A DNA stretch of 64,000 nt from Lawsonibacter faecis (GCF_014287675.1 NZ_JACOPQ010000001.1:62001-126000), one strand, 5' to 3'. Shown: positions 8,506 through 17,621, numbered from the stretch's first letter. Notes: generated by a model from the sequence alone, not told the origin. Translations and numbers: made by a program.

Positions 8506-9381
8506 TTAGTCCAAAACCTGCACGCCGGCGCCCAAAACGCCGCTGCCGATATAGACGCTGAGCGTGGCGTCCAGCTCGCCCTCCCAGAAGTGGTCGAAGC
8601 CGGGGAAGGCCGTCTCCATCCGGGCGCGGAGCTGGGCCATCTCCTCCGCCGCACCGCCGTTGGCCACCGCCAGGTTGAACCGCTTATGCTCCCCCAGCGC
8701 CTTCCCCACCAACTCGATGAGCTTGTCCTGGACCGCCCTGCGGCCCCGCACCTTGGCGACGCTCTGAAGCTGCCCGTCTCCCGCGAAGGTGATGAGCGGC
8801 TTGATGTTCAGCATCGTCCCCGCCATAGCGGTCACCTTGCCGATGCGCCCCCCCTTGGCCAGGTACTCCAGGGTGTCCACCGAGAAGAAGGGGAAGGTGC
8901 CGGCGATCAGGCCGGGCACCCGGCGCTCCACCAGCTCCCGCCAGCCCATACCGCCCTGAATATCCTCCCAGAGCTGGAGGATGGTAATGCCGATGCCCAG
9001 GGCGCCGCTCACCGAGTCGAAGACCTTGACCTCCAGATCCTCCCGGCTCTCCCCCTGGAGGCGAATCATGTTGTAGGTACCCGAGAGACCGGAGGAGAGA
9101 TGGACGGCGATAACCTTCTTGTAGCCGTCGGCGGCGATCTGGCTGAGGGTCCGCCCCACGTCGAAAAAGTCGGGCAGGGAGGTCTGGGGCAGCTCCCCCA
9201 GGCCCTGGCGGCGGTAAATATCGGACGCAAAAATGTCCACGCCGTCAGAATACTCCCGGTCCCGGCAGCGGATGCGCAGGGGCACCACATAGATGGCCTT
9301 GCCCGCGCGGGCGGCGGGGGTGAGATCGGCGCAGGAGTCGGTCAGAAGGGCGATCTTTTCGGGGTTTGACAAGCTTATCAT
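8506..9381 (-). CDS. DegV family fatty-acid-binding protein
   Basis: A 291-aa DegV protein. Family marks are TDSCADLT near the N-terminus, a VHLSSGLSGTYN fatty-acid carboxylate-binding motif and LEYLAKGGRIGK. DegV/FakB proteins present a fatty acid to a FakA kinase; no fakA is nearby. The outermost start is ATG 9381, but TTG 9372 has a better distance from AGTAGGA and gives a product beginning SNPEKIALL. The gene diverges from a tetR gene across a shared region containing a palindromic operator, so the TetR protein may control it. Confidence 0.9.
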   Translation of the reverse strand: MISLSNPEKIALLTDSCADLTPAARAGKAIYVVPLRIRCRDREYSDGVDIFASDIYRRQGLGELPQTSLPDFFDVGRTLSQIAADGYKKVIAVHLSSGLSGTYNMIRLQGESREDLEVKVFDSVSGALGIGITILQLWEDIQGGMGWRELVERRVPGLIAGTFPFFSVDTLEYLAKGGRIGKVTAMAGTMLNIKPLITFAGDGQLQSVAKVRGRRAVQDKLIELVGKALGEHKRFNLAVANGGAAEEMAQLRARMETAFPGFDHFWEGELDATLSVYIGSGVLGAGVQVLD

Positions 9382-9411
9382 CCTACTCTATAATATCAAC
9401 TGTCTTTAATA

Positions 9412-9428
9412 ACATAACAACGTTATGT
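9412..9428. promoter_or_regulatory. Palindromic operator in the degV-tetR intergenic region
   Basis: ACATAAC and GTTATGT form perfect 7-bp arms around AAC, midway between two divergent genes, one of them tetR. AT-rich promoter-like elements (TATTATA on either side) flank it. It is the natural candidate for TetR binding. Confidence 0.5.
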
Positions 9429-9463
9429 GACTATTATATGCGGGCGTATTCTTCCTGTCAAGG

Positions 9464-9503
9464 CGGGATTCGCCCGGTCGGCTCCCTGGCCGGGCGAATC
9501 CCG
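9464..9503 (+). other. Hairpin in the tetR leader
   Basis: Perfect 14-bp arms (CGGGATTCGCCCGG and complement) with a 12-nt loop lie in the 5' leader of the tetR gene. No T-run follows, so an RNA-level regulatory or stabilising hairpin is more likely than a terminator. Confidence 0.4.
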
Positions 9504-9544
9504 GAAACCCGGGGCCTGGCAGGCTGTTTTCACAGGAGGTTTTT

Positions 9545-10138
9545 ATGGACTACCACGAGCGGCGCAAGGAACAGGCGCGGCAGACCGAGCAGGCAATTTT
9601 AAACGCCGCCGCCGAGCTCTCCCGGGAGAGCAGCTTCGACAAGGTTTCCATCCGGGACATCTGCCGCAGGGCGGGCATTACCACCGGGGCCTTTTACCAT
9701 CACTTCCCCTCCAAGGAGGCGCTGCTGGTCAAGGGATTCTCCTCGCTGGACGCCTATATGGAGAGCCGTATGGCGGGACGCGAGGAGGACCCGCCGCTGG
9801 AGCGGCTCTACCTTCTCCTGTCCGGGTACGCCGGGTTCTTCCAGGAGCAGGGATACGAGCTGGTCTCCCGGTACTACCAGCACCGGCTCACCACCCCCTC
9901 CTTCGCCTCCATGGCCCCCACCCGCTTCACACTGCGGGCCATGCTGGAGTGCATCCGGGAGATTGACGCGCTGGGGATGCTCATCCCCGGCCAGTCCCCC
10001 GAGTGGGTGGCGGACTTCCTCTTCCGCCACTTTCGGGGTGTGGTCATCGACTGGGTGCTCCACCAGGGCTCTTATCCATTATTGCCCAAACTGGAGCAGG
10101 ACTATCGCTTTTTTGAGCATACTTTTCAGGCGGTATAA
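9545..10138 (+). CDS. TetR/AcrR-family transcriptional regulator
   Basis: A 197-aa protein with an N-terminal HTH (QAILNAAAELSRESSFDK, then ICRRAGITTGAFYHHF). AGGAGG precedes ATG 9545 at good spacing. The C-terminal region has no recognised ligand class. It diverges from degV and is monocistronic, ending in a long terminator hairpin. Control of lipid-related degV is possible because fatty-acid-sensing TetR proteins are common, but this is inference from position only. Confidence 0.9.
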   Translation: MDYHERRKEQARQTEQAILNAAAELSRESSFDKVSIRDICRRAGITTGAFYHHFPSKEALLVKGFSSLDAYMESRMAGREEDPPLERLYLLLSGYAGFFQEQGYELVSRYYQHRLTTPSFASMAPTRFTLRAMLECIREIDALGMLIPGQSPEWVADFLFRHFRGVVIDWVLHQGSYPLLPKLEQDYRFFEHTFQAV

Positions 10139-10192
10139 AGTAGCCCCCTGGGTGCAAAACCCTTGTTTTGCGCCCAGGGGGCTACTTGTTTT
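10138..10192 (+). terminator. Long hairpin terminator after tetR
   Basis: A 23-bp stem (10138-10160 with 10165-10187, one G-U pair) with a CCTT loop, followed by GTTTT, begins at the last base of the stop codon. Its length is unusual for a simple terminator. Confidence 0.85.
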
Positions 10193-10267
10193 ACACGGCG
10201 GGGAGCGGCGGCGCAGGCAGGCCGCCTCAATAAAAGGCCCCGGCCAAGCCGCAGAGCCCCGCCGGCG

Positions 10268-11296
10268 TCACCACTTATTCTCCACCTTTTCCGCAAAGCC
10301 CATAAAATCTTTGAGTTCAATCACCCCGCCGCCATCCAGGACGGCCCGGCCGGTGAATCTTCCGAAGACTTGGTGCTGGTCGGACTTGATAACCCCCACG
10401 CTGGTACAGGCCGCCCGGTCCAGCATGGGGACGAAGTCCATCTCGAACCTGCCGTCGTCACTGGTGAAGGTCCAGGGGGACATAAAATCGTCCCTGCCGC
10501 CCCGCCGGGGGATGTGAAACGCCACCCGGGAGAGCTTGTGGGCGGTTCCATCATAAAAAAGCATATTCTCGCTTGCGGCAGAGGTGTCCCCAAAGCCGTA
10601 ACCGATGTTGAAGCCGAAGGGCACGCCATCCGCCAGACCGGAGCCGGAGCCCCAGTACCAGGTGTTGTGATAGGTCCACACCCCCCGCCCCCAGTCCAGG
10701 GTGCCGAAGGAGTGCTCGGGCCGGAAGGAGTAGGTCCTCTCCCCCAGGGTTACCCTGCCCGTGGCCCGCATACAGTTGATTTTTTGGTTATAGTAGAAGT
10801 GGCCCGGCTTATGAAAGGGCGTGCAGATCACCATGGACTCCTCCGGCGCGTCGGTGAGGGCAATCTGAACGTCCAACGCCTCGCCGTTCTGAAACTTGTC
10901 CATGTGGGCACACAGGAGCCGCTTTTCTCCACTCACGCGGAAGAAGATGCCGTACCCCTTCCCTGAGACTCCCACATCTCCCCGGTCGGAGGCGGCGGGC
11001 AGGCCGGTCCTGCCCATGGGGAGGATACGCATGGGGCTGCGGGTCACCTGCCAGCCCTCGTCGAAGTCCAGCAGGGAGATGGAGTCCAGCCCCATATAGG
11101 AGTTGTCCGCGATGGTGAGGGCCAGCGCAAAGCGGTCGTTCATCACCAGGTAGTAGTCCCACTCCTTGAGCCGGGTGGCCCCGCCCCTCACCCTGGCGCG
11201 GTCGTAGACGGGCAGGAGCCGTTTGGCGTACCCCGCCTCGGTCAGGTTCCCCCGCTCGTCCAGCAGGGGGATGGGCCGGGTGATCTCATGCTGCAT
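10268..11296 (-). CDS. DUF2804 domain protein
   Basis: A 342-aa protein of normal DUF2804 length, beginning MQHEITRPIPLLDERG, which is the family signature. Further marks are KEWDYYLVMNDRF and a GTLDWGRGVWTYHNTWYW block. The enzymatic role is unknown; the fold is expected to be beta-rich and cytoplasmic. ATG 11296 has GGGGAGG upstream. It lies 14 nt downstream of the EAL gene and probably shares its transcript. Confidence 0.85.
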   Translation of the reverse strand: MQHEITRPIPLLDERGNLTEAGYAKRLLPVYDRARVRGGATRLKEWDYYLVMNDRFALALTIADNSYMGLDSISLLDFDEGWQVTRSPMRILPMGRTGLPAASDRGDVGVSGKGYGIFFRVSGEKRLLCAHMDKFQNGEALDVQIALTDAPEESMVICTPFHKPGHFYYNQKINCMRATGRVTLGERTYSFRPEHSFGTLDWGRGVWTYHNTWYWGSGSGLADGVPFGFNIGYGFGDTSAASENMLFYDGTAHKLSRVAFHIPRRGGRDDFMSPWTFTSDDGRFEMDFVPMLDRAACTSVGVIKSDQHQVFGRFTGRAVLDGGGVIELKDFMGFAEKVENKW

Positions 11297-11310
11297 CAGA
11301 ACGCCTCCCC

Positions 11311-12588
11311 TCAGTGCTCAAAATGGGCCTTCTCATCTCCGCGGACAAAGCGCTCCTCGAACTCGTCCACGGGCATGGGCTTATAGAACACATAGCCCTG
11401 AATGTAGTCGCAGCCCAGGGAGCGCAGGTAGTCCACATACCCCTGGGTCTCTACGCCCTCGGCCACGGTCCGCATCCCCAGCTCCCGGGCGGTCTGGATG
11501 ATGTGACGGATGATAATGCGCTCCCGCTCGTCCTCCTCGTGCCGGAAGAGGGAGCGGTCGATCTTGAGGGTATGTATCTCAGCGCTTGTGAGCACGCTGT
11601 AGGAGGAGTAGCCGCTGCCGAAGTCGTCCAGGGCGCTGGTAAAGCCGTAGTCCTTCAGCTCGTTGACCACATGCCGCACCCGCTCCACCTCGTTGAGCAC
11701 GATGCTCTCCAGCACCTCGAACTCAATGCACTCGGTAGGCGTGCCGTACCGCTTGTGGACCCCCCGGTACACCTTGAAAAAGTCCCGGAAGTTAAAGAGG
11801 GCCGCCGACAGGTTCACACTGATTTGAATCTTCTTCCCATAGACCTCCCGCCAGCGGTTGATGGACTTGCAGACCTGCTCGAAGAGGTACCCGTCCACAT
11901 CCCCGATAAGGCCGGTCTCCTCCAGCATGGGCAGAAAATCCCCCAGGTTCAGCATCCCCCGCTCGGGATCAATCCAGCGCATAAGCGCCTCGGCGGAGTG
12001 GACCTCCCCTGTGCGCAGATCCACCTTGGGCTGCAGGTAGAGCTTGAAGTCCCCCCGTTCCAGGGCGGGCTTAATGATGTCGATGAGGTCGTAGTACCGG
12101 GCGTCCTTGTCCTCCACGGTGACGCCGTAGACCTCCATATGGGAGTTGCGAAATTCCCGCTCGGGGCACTCCGTCCGGGCCACGTCGGCGTTGTACTGGG
12201 CGGTGTAGAAGTCCACCCCTGTCTCCAGGGGATAGATGCCGAAGCCACAGAAGACCCTGCCGTGAAAGCGGGGATCGTCCATGTCGCGGATACAGGCGTT
12301 AAGCTCGATAATCTTATCCAGAATGGGATTGAACTCCCTGGGGAAGCGGAGCAGGACGTTAAAATAATCCACACGGATGTGGGCGATGTACTCCCCCTCG
12401 CCCAGCCAGCCGGCTACAATCTCATAGACCTTCTCAATCAGCGCGTCCCCCGCCTCCCGGCCATAGATCCGGTTGAAGGTACGGAAGCGCTTTATCTTCA
12501 GGCTGATGAGCGCGTACTGCCACCGCTCTGCGTCGGGGAGCGCCTCATACTTCTCCCGTATAAACGCCTCGTCTCTCATCCCGGTCAC
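11311..12588 (-). CDS. EAL-domain cyclic-di-GMP phosphodiesterase with degenerate GGDEF
   Basis: A 425-aa cytoplasmic protein. The N-terminal half resembles a GGDEF domain (RFRTFNRIYGREAGDALI), but the active site reads HIRVDYFNV, so cyclase activity is unlikely. The C-terminal EAL domain (about residues 165-410) keeps the key sites: SAEALMRW, ISVNLS, DDFGSGYSSY, LKIDRSL and EGVETQ. It should hydrolyse c-di-GMP, possibly with the degenerate half acting as a GTP sensor. The start is GTG 12588 or ATG 12579; both fit an AGGGTGAG site. It heads the transcript that includes the DUF2804 gene. Confidence 0.9.
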   Translation of the reverse strand: MTGMRDEAFIREKYEALPDAERWQYALISLKIKRFRTFNRIYGREAGDALIEKVYEIVAGWLGEGEYIAHIRVDYFNVLLRFPREFNPILDKIIELNACIRDMDDPRFHGRVFCGFGIYPLETGVDFYTAQYNADVARTECPEREFRNSHMEVYGVTVEDKDARYYDLIDIIKPALERGDFKLYLQPKVDLRTGEVHSAEALMRWIDPERGMLNLGDFLPMLEETGLIGDVDGYLFEQVCKSINRWREVYGKKIQISVNLSAALFNFRDFFKVYRGVHKRYGTPTECIEFEVLESIVLNEVERVRHVVNELKDYGFTSALDDFGSGYSSYSVLTSAEIHTLKIDRSLFRHEEDERERIIIRHIIQTARELGMRTVAEGVETQGYVDYLRSLGCDYIQGYVFYKPMPVDEFEERFVRGDEKAHFEH

Positions 12589-12719
12589 GCGCTCACCCTG
12601 TTTCCCTTTATTTCAACATAAATTATATCTGATATCGCGGGCAATTACAATCCTTTTCCCGCCCGGACATAGGGACAGGCCTGCACCGCATACCGTTTTA
12701 AGACGGAGGTGATGGCGGT

Positions 12720-13907
12720 ATGTCCAAGCTGCTCTCAAAAAAATGGGTGCGCGACAGCGTGCTGGGGCTGGCCCTGCTGGCGGCCACCCTGGGGCTGATG
12801 TTCTTCCCCCAGGAGTCCATGCAGGCGGCGAGGGACGGGCTGACGCTGTGCTACAATGTCATCATTCCCTCCCTCTTCCCCTTCTTCGTCCTCTCCTCCC
12901 TGGTGGTGGAGCTGGGGCTGGCGGGCTATCTGGGGCGCCTCCTGGAGCCCGTCATGCGGCCCCTCTTCAACGTCAGCGGGGCCTGTGCCTCCGCCTTTGC
13001 CCTGGGCTTCATCGGCGGCTACCCCGTGGGGGCCAAGACCGCCATCAGCCTCTACGAAAAGGGCATGTGCTCCAAGACCGAGGCGGAGCGGCTGCTGGCC
13101 TTCTGCAACAACTCCGGCCCCGCCTTCATCCTGGGCGTGGTGGGAGCCGGGGTCTTCGGCAGCAGCAAGGTGGGGCTGCTGCTCTACCTGGCCCACGGGT
13201 TGGCGTCGGTGTGCATCGGCATCGTCTTCCGCTTCTACAAGGCTGGGGGCGCCCGGAAGGGTGATCGCCGGGCCGCGCCCCAGTTCCACGCCGAGCGGTT
13301 CACCACCGCTTTCACCGGAAGCATCAAAAACTCCTTTTTCTCCACGCTGAATATCTGCGCCTTTGTGGTCTTCTTCACGGTGGTCATCAAGCTGCTCTTC
13401 CTCTCCGGCGTGCTGCCCGGCGTGGCCAAGGCGCTGGGGGTTCTCCTCTCCCCCCTGGGCTTTTCCGAGGAGTGGGCGGAGCGGCTGCTCACGGGTTTTC
13501 TGGAGATCTCCTCCGGCGTGTGGACCCTGTCCGGTTCCGGAGCGCTGGCGGGCAGGCTCAGCATGGCGGCCTTCATGCTGGGGTGGGCCGGGGTGTCGGT
13601 CCACTGCCAGGTGCTCTCCTTCATCGGCGGCAGCGGACTGAGCGTACGGACCTATATTCTGGGCAAGCTGATGCACGGCGGGCTCTCCGCCCTCTTCGTG
13701 GCGGGGCTGTTCCGCTTCTTCTCCTTCGAGGAGCCGGTGAGCTCCTACCTGGCCGAGCAGGTGGCCTCCATCGCCTCGCTGGATTTCCACACCGCCCTCA
13801 CCATCTCCACCGTGTCCGCCTGGGTGGTGTGGCTCCTGTTTTTCATGGCGGCCTGGGCGGCCATCCGCCGCGCGCCGCACAAAAATTTGTCCAAAATAAG
13901 GCCGTAA
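12720..13907 (+). CDS. ylbJ: Sporulation integral membrane protein YlbJ-like (nucleoside recognition domain)
   Basis: A 395-aa polytopic membrane protein with about eight hydrophobic segments. Conserved blocks of the YlbJ/Gate family are IPSLFPFFVLSSLVVE, ALGFIGGYPVGAKT and LLAFCNNSGPAFILG. In Bacillus the homologue is needed for efficient spore formation under SigE. A GGAGGTG site lies 8 nt before ATG 12720. Its presence supports an endospore-forming lineage. The transported substrate, if any, is unknown. Confidence 0.87.
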   Translation: MSKLLSKKWVRDSVLGLALLAATLGLMFFPQESMQAARDGLTLCYNVIIPSLFPFFVLSSLVVELGLAGYLGRLLEPVMRPLFNVSGACASAFALGFIGGYPVGAKTAISLYEKGMCSKTEAERLLAFCNNSGPAFILGVVGAGVFGSSKVGLLLYLAHGLASVCIGIVFRFYKAGGARKGDRRAAPQFHAERFTTAFTGSIKNSFFSTLNICAFVVFFTVVIKLLFLSGVLPGVAKALGVLLSPLGFSEEWAERLLTGFLEISSGVWTLSGSGALAGRLSMAAFMLGWAGVSVHCQVLSFIGGSGLSVRTYILGKLMHGGLSALFVAGLFRFFSFEEPVSSYLAEQVASIASLDFHTALTISTVSAWVVWLLFFMAAWAAIRRAPHKNLSKIRP

Positions 13908-13979
13908 CAGTGGAAAAGCCGGGATTCCTGTTGTATACTTTACTTATGGAGAAAATATGGGAGCTTCGGAGGAATTTGA

Positions 13980-14189
13980 ATGCTGTTTGAGAAGTCAATC
14001 GAGCCCCGCTGCGCCTACTGTGAGCGGGGTGCGGCGTTGGACGATAAATCGGTGCTGTGCAGGAAAAAAGGCGTGGTCCCCGCCGGGGAGAGCTGCCGCA
14101 GTTTTAAATACGACCCCTTCAAGCGGGTGCCTCCCAAACCCACAACCCCGGATTTCAGCCGGCTGAAGGACGAGGATTTTACATTATAA
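13980..14189 (+). CDS. Small conserved cysteine-rich protein
   Basis: A 69-aa protein with a CAYC motif (residues 11-14) and two further cysteines (in VLCRKKG and SCRSFKYD), spaced like a small zinc ribbon. CGGAGGAA sits 7 nt before the ATG. Proteins of this form are common and unnamed in Clostridia, so I take it as real. A strong terminator follows between it and the convergent yhcH-like gene. Confidence 0.7.
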   Translation: MLFEKSIEPRCAYCERGAALDDKSVLCRKKGVVPAGESCRSFKYDPFKRVPPKPTTPDFSRLKDEDFTL

Positions 14190-14220
14190 CGCTCAGGTTC
14201 GCCCCTGTACGTCTCACTCA

Positions 14221-14262
14221 AAAAGCGGCCCCCGGATGCGGTGCATCCGGGGGCCGCTTTTT
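14221..14262. terminator. Bidirectional terminator
   Basis: A 19-bp stem (AAAAGCGGCCCCCGGATGC and complement) with a GGT loop carries T/A tracts at both ends, between convergent genes. Its last base overlaps the stop codon of the minus-strand gene. Confidence 0.92.
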
Positions 14263-14719
14263 AATCCTCAATTCTGACCTTCGCCACCACCCGGCGGACG
14301 GGGGCCGGCGCATCCACGGCCACGCAGGGGGCGTGGGCGTCCTGGGGCCATACCACCAGGAACTGCCCCCGGCCCATGGGAAGGTAGGTGCATCGGCCGG
14401 TGAGGAAGCAGATGTCGCCCTCGCCAGGCTCGCACGCCCCCAGGGCCGCCCGGGGGGCCACGCCGATGACCTCCTCTCCGGCTGCGAGATACTGCACGTC
14501 CAGATACTTGTCGTGGGCCTCAAGACGCTGACTTCCCGCTGCGGGGCGGGGATTGGTGGTGACGCTCATCACATTGACGAAAAGGGCGTCCCCCTCCAGC
14601 TCATAGCGGCCGTCCGCCACCTGGGAGAAGTCGGTGGAGGCCAGATACTCCAGGGCCTTACGCAGCCGTGGGGACAGGGCGGCATAGGTATTGACGTTGG
14701 ACAGCGTGTCGTAAATCAT
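14261..14719 (-). CDS. YhcH/YjgK/YiaL family protein
   Basis: A 152-aa cupin-like protein of the family once called beta-galactosidase small subunit. Marks are the N-terminal MIYDTLSNVNTYAALSP and the HDKYLDVQYL block with its conserved histidine and aspartate. Relatives occur in sialic acid and other sugar operons and bind a metal and probably an anomeric sugar. It diverges from a ROK-type sugar kinase gene, which fits a carbohydrate role. GGAGGAGC precedes ATG 14719. Confidence 0.88.
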   Translation of the reverse strand: MIYDTLSNVNTYAALSPRLRKALEYLASTDFSQVADGRYELEGDALFVNVMSVTTNPRPAAGSQRLEAHDKYLDVQYLAAGEEVIGVAPRAALGACEPGEGDICFLTGRCTYLPMGRGQFLVVWPQDAHAPCVAVDAPAPVRRVVAKVRIED

Positions 14720-14926
14720 AGGGGGCTCCTCCTTGCTAAATTCAGGGCTTCTCTTGGGGTGAGGCTTCGGCCTTGGCTGCCCCCATTTTACCCCTCCTGG
14801 CCGGACAGCGCAAGGGCTGCGGAAAAAAGCCCGGCGGTTTGTGCAAAAAAAGTGCAGGAATAGGCAATGCCATCTCCCCCGCCGCTATGATAAAATAGGC
14901 TCAACAAGAGCACAGGAGGATGCGCT

Positions 14927-16303
14927 ATGGACTTTCTGGGACTGGACCTGACCGTGAAAAACCACCCCGAGCTGGATACGGGCTTTGTGCCTCTGGCAAA
15001 ATTCTTCGAGGCCTACCGCGCCGGAGCGGCCCACCCCTTCGCCCTGGCGGTTGAGCGGGAGGACGGCCTCGTATCGGTATACGAGACCGCCCTGCGCACC
15101 GGGGGGGAGCTCAGCGAGGCTGACCGGCTCTACGTGGACCGGCTGGCGAAGGCCCTGCTGTGGATGCGCGGGGGGTGGAAGCTCATCGCCTGCGGCAGCG
15201 ACGCCGCGGGCGCCTATCTGGAGTCCGTCTACGCCCCCGGAGGCCAGCGTGACTTCGACCGGGACTTTATGGAGGGGGTCTATGAGCGGCCCTTTGTTGT
15301 CGAGCGGCGCCCCTATGAGGACCGTCCGGCGGCGAAGGAGTCCCCCGCCCCGGTGGGCGGGCATCTGGACGGCTGCCGCATCGGCCTGGACGCCGGGGCC
15401 AGCAATCTGAAGATCAGCGCGGTGGCGGACGGCAAGTGTATTTTCTCCGAGAGCCGTCCCTGGCGTCCCAAGGGGGAGGCGGACCCGGCCTACCACTTCG
15501 CCCACCTGACCGCCGCCCTGCGCTCCGCCGCGGAGCATCTCCCCCGGGTGGACGGCGTGGGCATCTCCTCCGCGGGGGTGTTTGTGGGGGACCGCTGCAT
15601 GGTGGCGAGCCTCTTCCTGGGCGTGGGCAGGGAGGACTTTGACCGGTATGTCAAGGACATCTTCCCCCGCGCCGTCCGGGACCTGGGGGCGGATATCCCC
15701 TGCGTGGTGGCCAACGACGGCGACGTGACCGCCCTCTCCGGCGCCATGGCCCTGGGCGCTGCGGGGGTGCTGGGCATCTCCATGGGCACCAGCGAGGCCG
15801 GGGGCTATGTGGACGGCGGCGGCAACGTGACCGGCTGGTTCAACGAACTGGCCTTCGCCCCCCTGGACGTGCAGCACGAAGCCGCCCGGGACGAGTGGAG
15901 CGGCGACGTGGGCTGCGGCGTAAAGTACCTCAGCCAGGACGGCGCGGTGAAGCTGGCTGCCATAGCGGGCATTGAACTGCCCGAGGGCGGCCCGGCCGAC
16001 CAGTTTGCCTGCCTGCGGGGACTCATGGACCGTGGTGATGCCCGGATGGAGGCGGTCTACCGGGACCTGGGCGTCTACCTGGGCCACGCCCTGGGGCTGT
16101 ACGCCATGTTCTACGATATCCGCCGCGCCCTCATCATGGGCGGCGTGGCCGGCGGGCCGGGGGGCGACATTCTCCTCGGTGAGGCCCGGCGGGTGCTCGC
16201 CGGGGAGTACCCCGGCTGCACCTTCCCCGTGGAAGCCCCGGACAGCCGGGTGCGCTCCCTGGGGCAGAGCGTGGCGGCGGCCAGCCTGCCCAAGGCGCGG
16301 TAA
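14927..16303 (+). CDS. ROK-family protein with N-terminal extension
   Basis: A 458-aa protein. Residues about 1-145 form an N-terminal region with no domain that I recognise. The C-terminal 310 residues are a ROK/ASKHA fold, with GLDAGASNLKISAV as the phosphate-1 loop, VVANDGDVTAL as the catalytic Asp region and MGTSEAGGY as an adenosine-side motif. ROK proteins are sugar kinases or repressors; there is no HTH here, so a kinase or kinase-like regulator is favoured. CAGGAGGA precedes the ATG. The divergent yhcH-like gene supports sugar metabolism. Confidence 0.78.
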   Translation: MDFLGLDLTVKNHPELDTGFVPLAKFFEAYRAGAAHPFALAVEREDGLVSVYETALRTGGELSEADRLYVDRLAKALLWMRGGWKLIACGSDAAGAYLESVYAPGGQRDFDRDFMEGVYERPFVVERRPYEDRPAAKESPAPVGGHLDGCRIGLDAGASNLKISAVADGKCIFSESRPWRPKGEADPAYHFAHLTAALRSAAEHLPRVDGVGISSAGVFVGDRCMVASLFLGVGREDFDRYVKDIFPRAVRDLGADIPCVVANDGDVTALSGAMALGAAGVLGISMGTSEAGGYVDGGGNVTGWFNELAFAPLDVQHEAARDEWSGDVGCGVKYLSQDGAVKLAAIAGIELPEGGPADQFACLRGLMDRGDARMEAVYRDLGVYLGHALGLYAMFYDIRRALIMGGVAGGPGGDILLGEARRVLAGEYPGCTFPVEAPDSRVRSLGQSVAAASLPKAR

Positions 16304-16335
16304 CCGCTCCCATCCCTGTTTTTTTCGGCAGCCTG

Positions 16336-16367
16336 AGCCGGACGGGTCTTGTATCCGTCCGGCTTTT
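16336..16367 (+). terminator. Intrinsic terminator after the ROK gene
   Basis: A 10-bp stem (AGCCGGACGG and complement), a 9-nt loop and TTTT, 33 nt after the stop. Confidence 0.8.
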
Positions 16368-16397
16368 CTGTTACGCTGGTCAAAAGGGGGCGTCAGG

Positions 16398-16697
16398 ATG
16401 GAAGAGATCATCAGCTGCTGCGGCGTGGTATGTTCCGGCTGCGGATACTATCCGGAGACATGCGGGGGCTGTCCCGCCATTGAGGGCAGGGTTTTCTGGA
16501 CGGAGTACACCGGAGACGCGGTCTGTCCCATCTATCAGTGCTGCGTGACGGAGAAAATGCTCCCCCACTGCGGCCTGTGCGGAGAGCTCCCCTGCGGCCG
16601 TTACGACCAGGACGACCCCACCAAGAGTCCCGAGGAGAACCGGGCGGACTACGAGTCCCAGATGGCGATACTAAAGAAGCTGGCGGGGCGGGAATAA
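16398..16697 (+). CDS. DUF3795 family Cys-rich protein
   Basis: A 99-aa protein dominated by cysteines: CCGVVCSGCGYYPETCGGCP at residues 7-26, then CPIYQCC and CGLCGELPC. This matches the small DUF3795 family, thought to bind metal. The start is ATG 16398 with GGGGGCG upstream. No function is established. It ends at a hairpin shared with the convergent response-regulator gene. Confidence 0.8.
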   Translation: MEEIISCCGVVCSGCGYYPETCGGCPAIEGRVFWTEYTGDAVCPIYQCCVTEKMLPHCGLCGELPCGRYDQDDPTKSPEENRADYESQMAILKKLAGRE

Positions 16698-16710
16698 AAA
16701 GCGCACAAAG

Positions 16711-16742
16711 CAGCCGGCCGGGACAGGCGTCCCGGCCGGCTG
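16711..16742. terminator. Hairpin between DUF3795 and the yesN-like gene
   Basis: A perfect 14-bp GC-rich stem (CAGCCGGCCGGGAC and complement) with an AGGC loop. On the minus strand a T-run follows about 9 nt later; on the plus strand no T-run is seen. Confidence 0.6.
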
Positions 16743-16748
16743 CTGCAG

Positions 16749-17525
16749 CTATTTCCCTCCACAGTGGAGGTTGCGGTATTCGTTGGCGGAGATGCCCTCG
16801 CTCTTCTTAAATACCCGGGAGAAATGGGCGGTGTCGGCGTAGCCCACGATAGCGGCGATCTCGCTGATGCGCAGGGCCGGGTCCTCCAGCAGCTCCTTGG
16901 CCTTCTCAACCCGGACGCCGTTCAAAAGGTCGTAGAACGTCATGTCCAAATGCTTATGGAGGAGCTTGGAGAGGTGCCACTGGCTCACATAGCAGTGGTC
17001 GGCCACATCCTGTAGAGAGAGCTTCTCCGCGCAGTGCTCCCGGATATAGCCCTGGGCCTTCCGGGCCAGGAAGCTGTTGGCGTTGGCGGCGGCGGACTCC
17101 TCCACGGTCTCCTCCGCCGTCTCGGGCGTCTGGGGCCGGAGGGCCCTGCGGCGGTCGAGCTGGCCGGTCATGAAGGCCACTGCCTCCTCCAGCTCGTCCA
17201 TCCTGGAGGGCTTGAGCAGGAAGCGCGCCACGCCCAGGTCGATGGCCCGCTTGGCGTACTCAAAGTCCCGGTAGCCGGTGAGGACCGTCACCATCATGTC
17301 GGGAAACTCGGATTTGAGCCCCGCCAGCATGGTGAGGCCGTCCTCATTGGGCATCTTGATATCGGTAAAGAGGATGTCGGGCCGGTGCTCCCGGATGGCC
17401 GCCGCCCCGGAGGCGGCGTCGTGGCCGGTGGCGGCCACACGGCAGCCGTACCTGGTCCAGTCCACCACGCGCTGAAGGCCCTCCACGATGATGTTTTCGT
17501 CGTCGACAATGATGACCTTGTACAT
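16749..17525 (-). CDS. YesN-type response regulator with AraC DNA-binding domain
   Basis: A 258-aa regulator starting at ATG 17525, preceded by GAGGGG. The receiver domain has IIVDDE (residues 5-10), phospho-acceptor Asp55 in LFTDIKMPN and a lysine in FLLKPSRMDE. The C-terminal AraC domain carries VADHCYVSQWHLSKLLHK and IAAIVGYADTAHFSRVFKK. It belongs with the YesM-type kinase at 21034-22836, and the pair brackets a sugar ABC importer. It should activate that importer operon when its substrate is sensed outside the cell. Confidence 0.92.
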   Translation of the reverse strand: MYKVIIVDDENIIVEGLQRVVDWTRYGCRVAATGHDAASGAAAIREHRPDILFTDIKMPNEDGLTMLAGLKSEFPDMMVTVLTGYRDFEYAKRAIDLGVARFLLKPSRMDELEEAVAFMTGQLDRRRALRPQTPETAEETVEESAAANANSFLARKAQGYIREHCAEKLSLQDVADHCYVSQWHLSKLLHKHLDMTFYDLLNGVRVEKAKELLEDPALRISEIAAIVGYADTAHFSRVFKKSEGISANEYRNLHCGGK

Positions 17526-17621
17526 TGGCGTCCCCTCCCAGCACATTTTAACAGCAAAGGGCGGACATGACAAGCCGCGCTCCCGCATCGGGAGCCGCGG
17601 CCTGCCATGTCCGGCGCGGCG

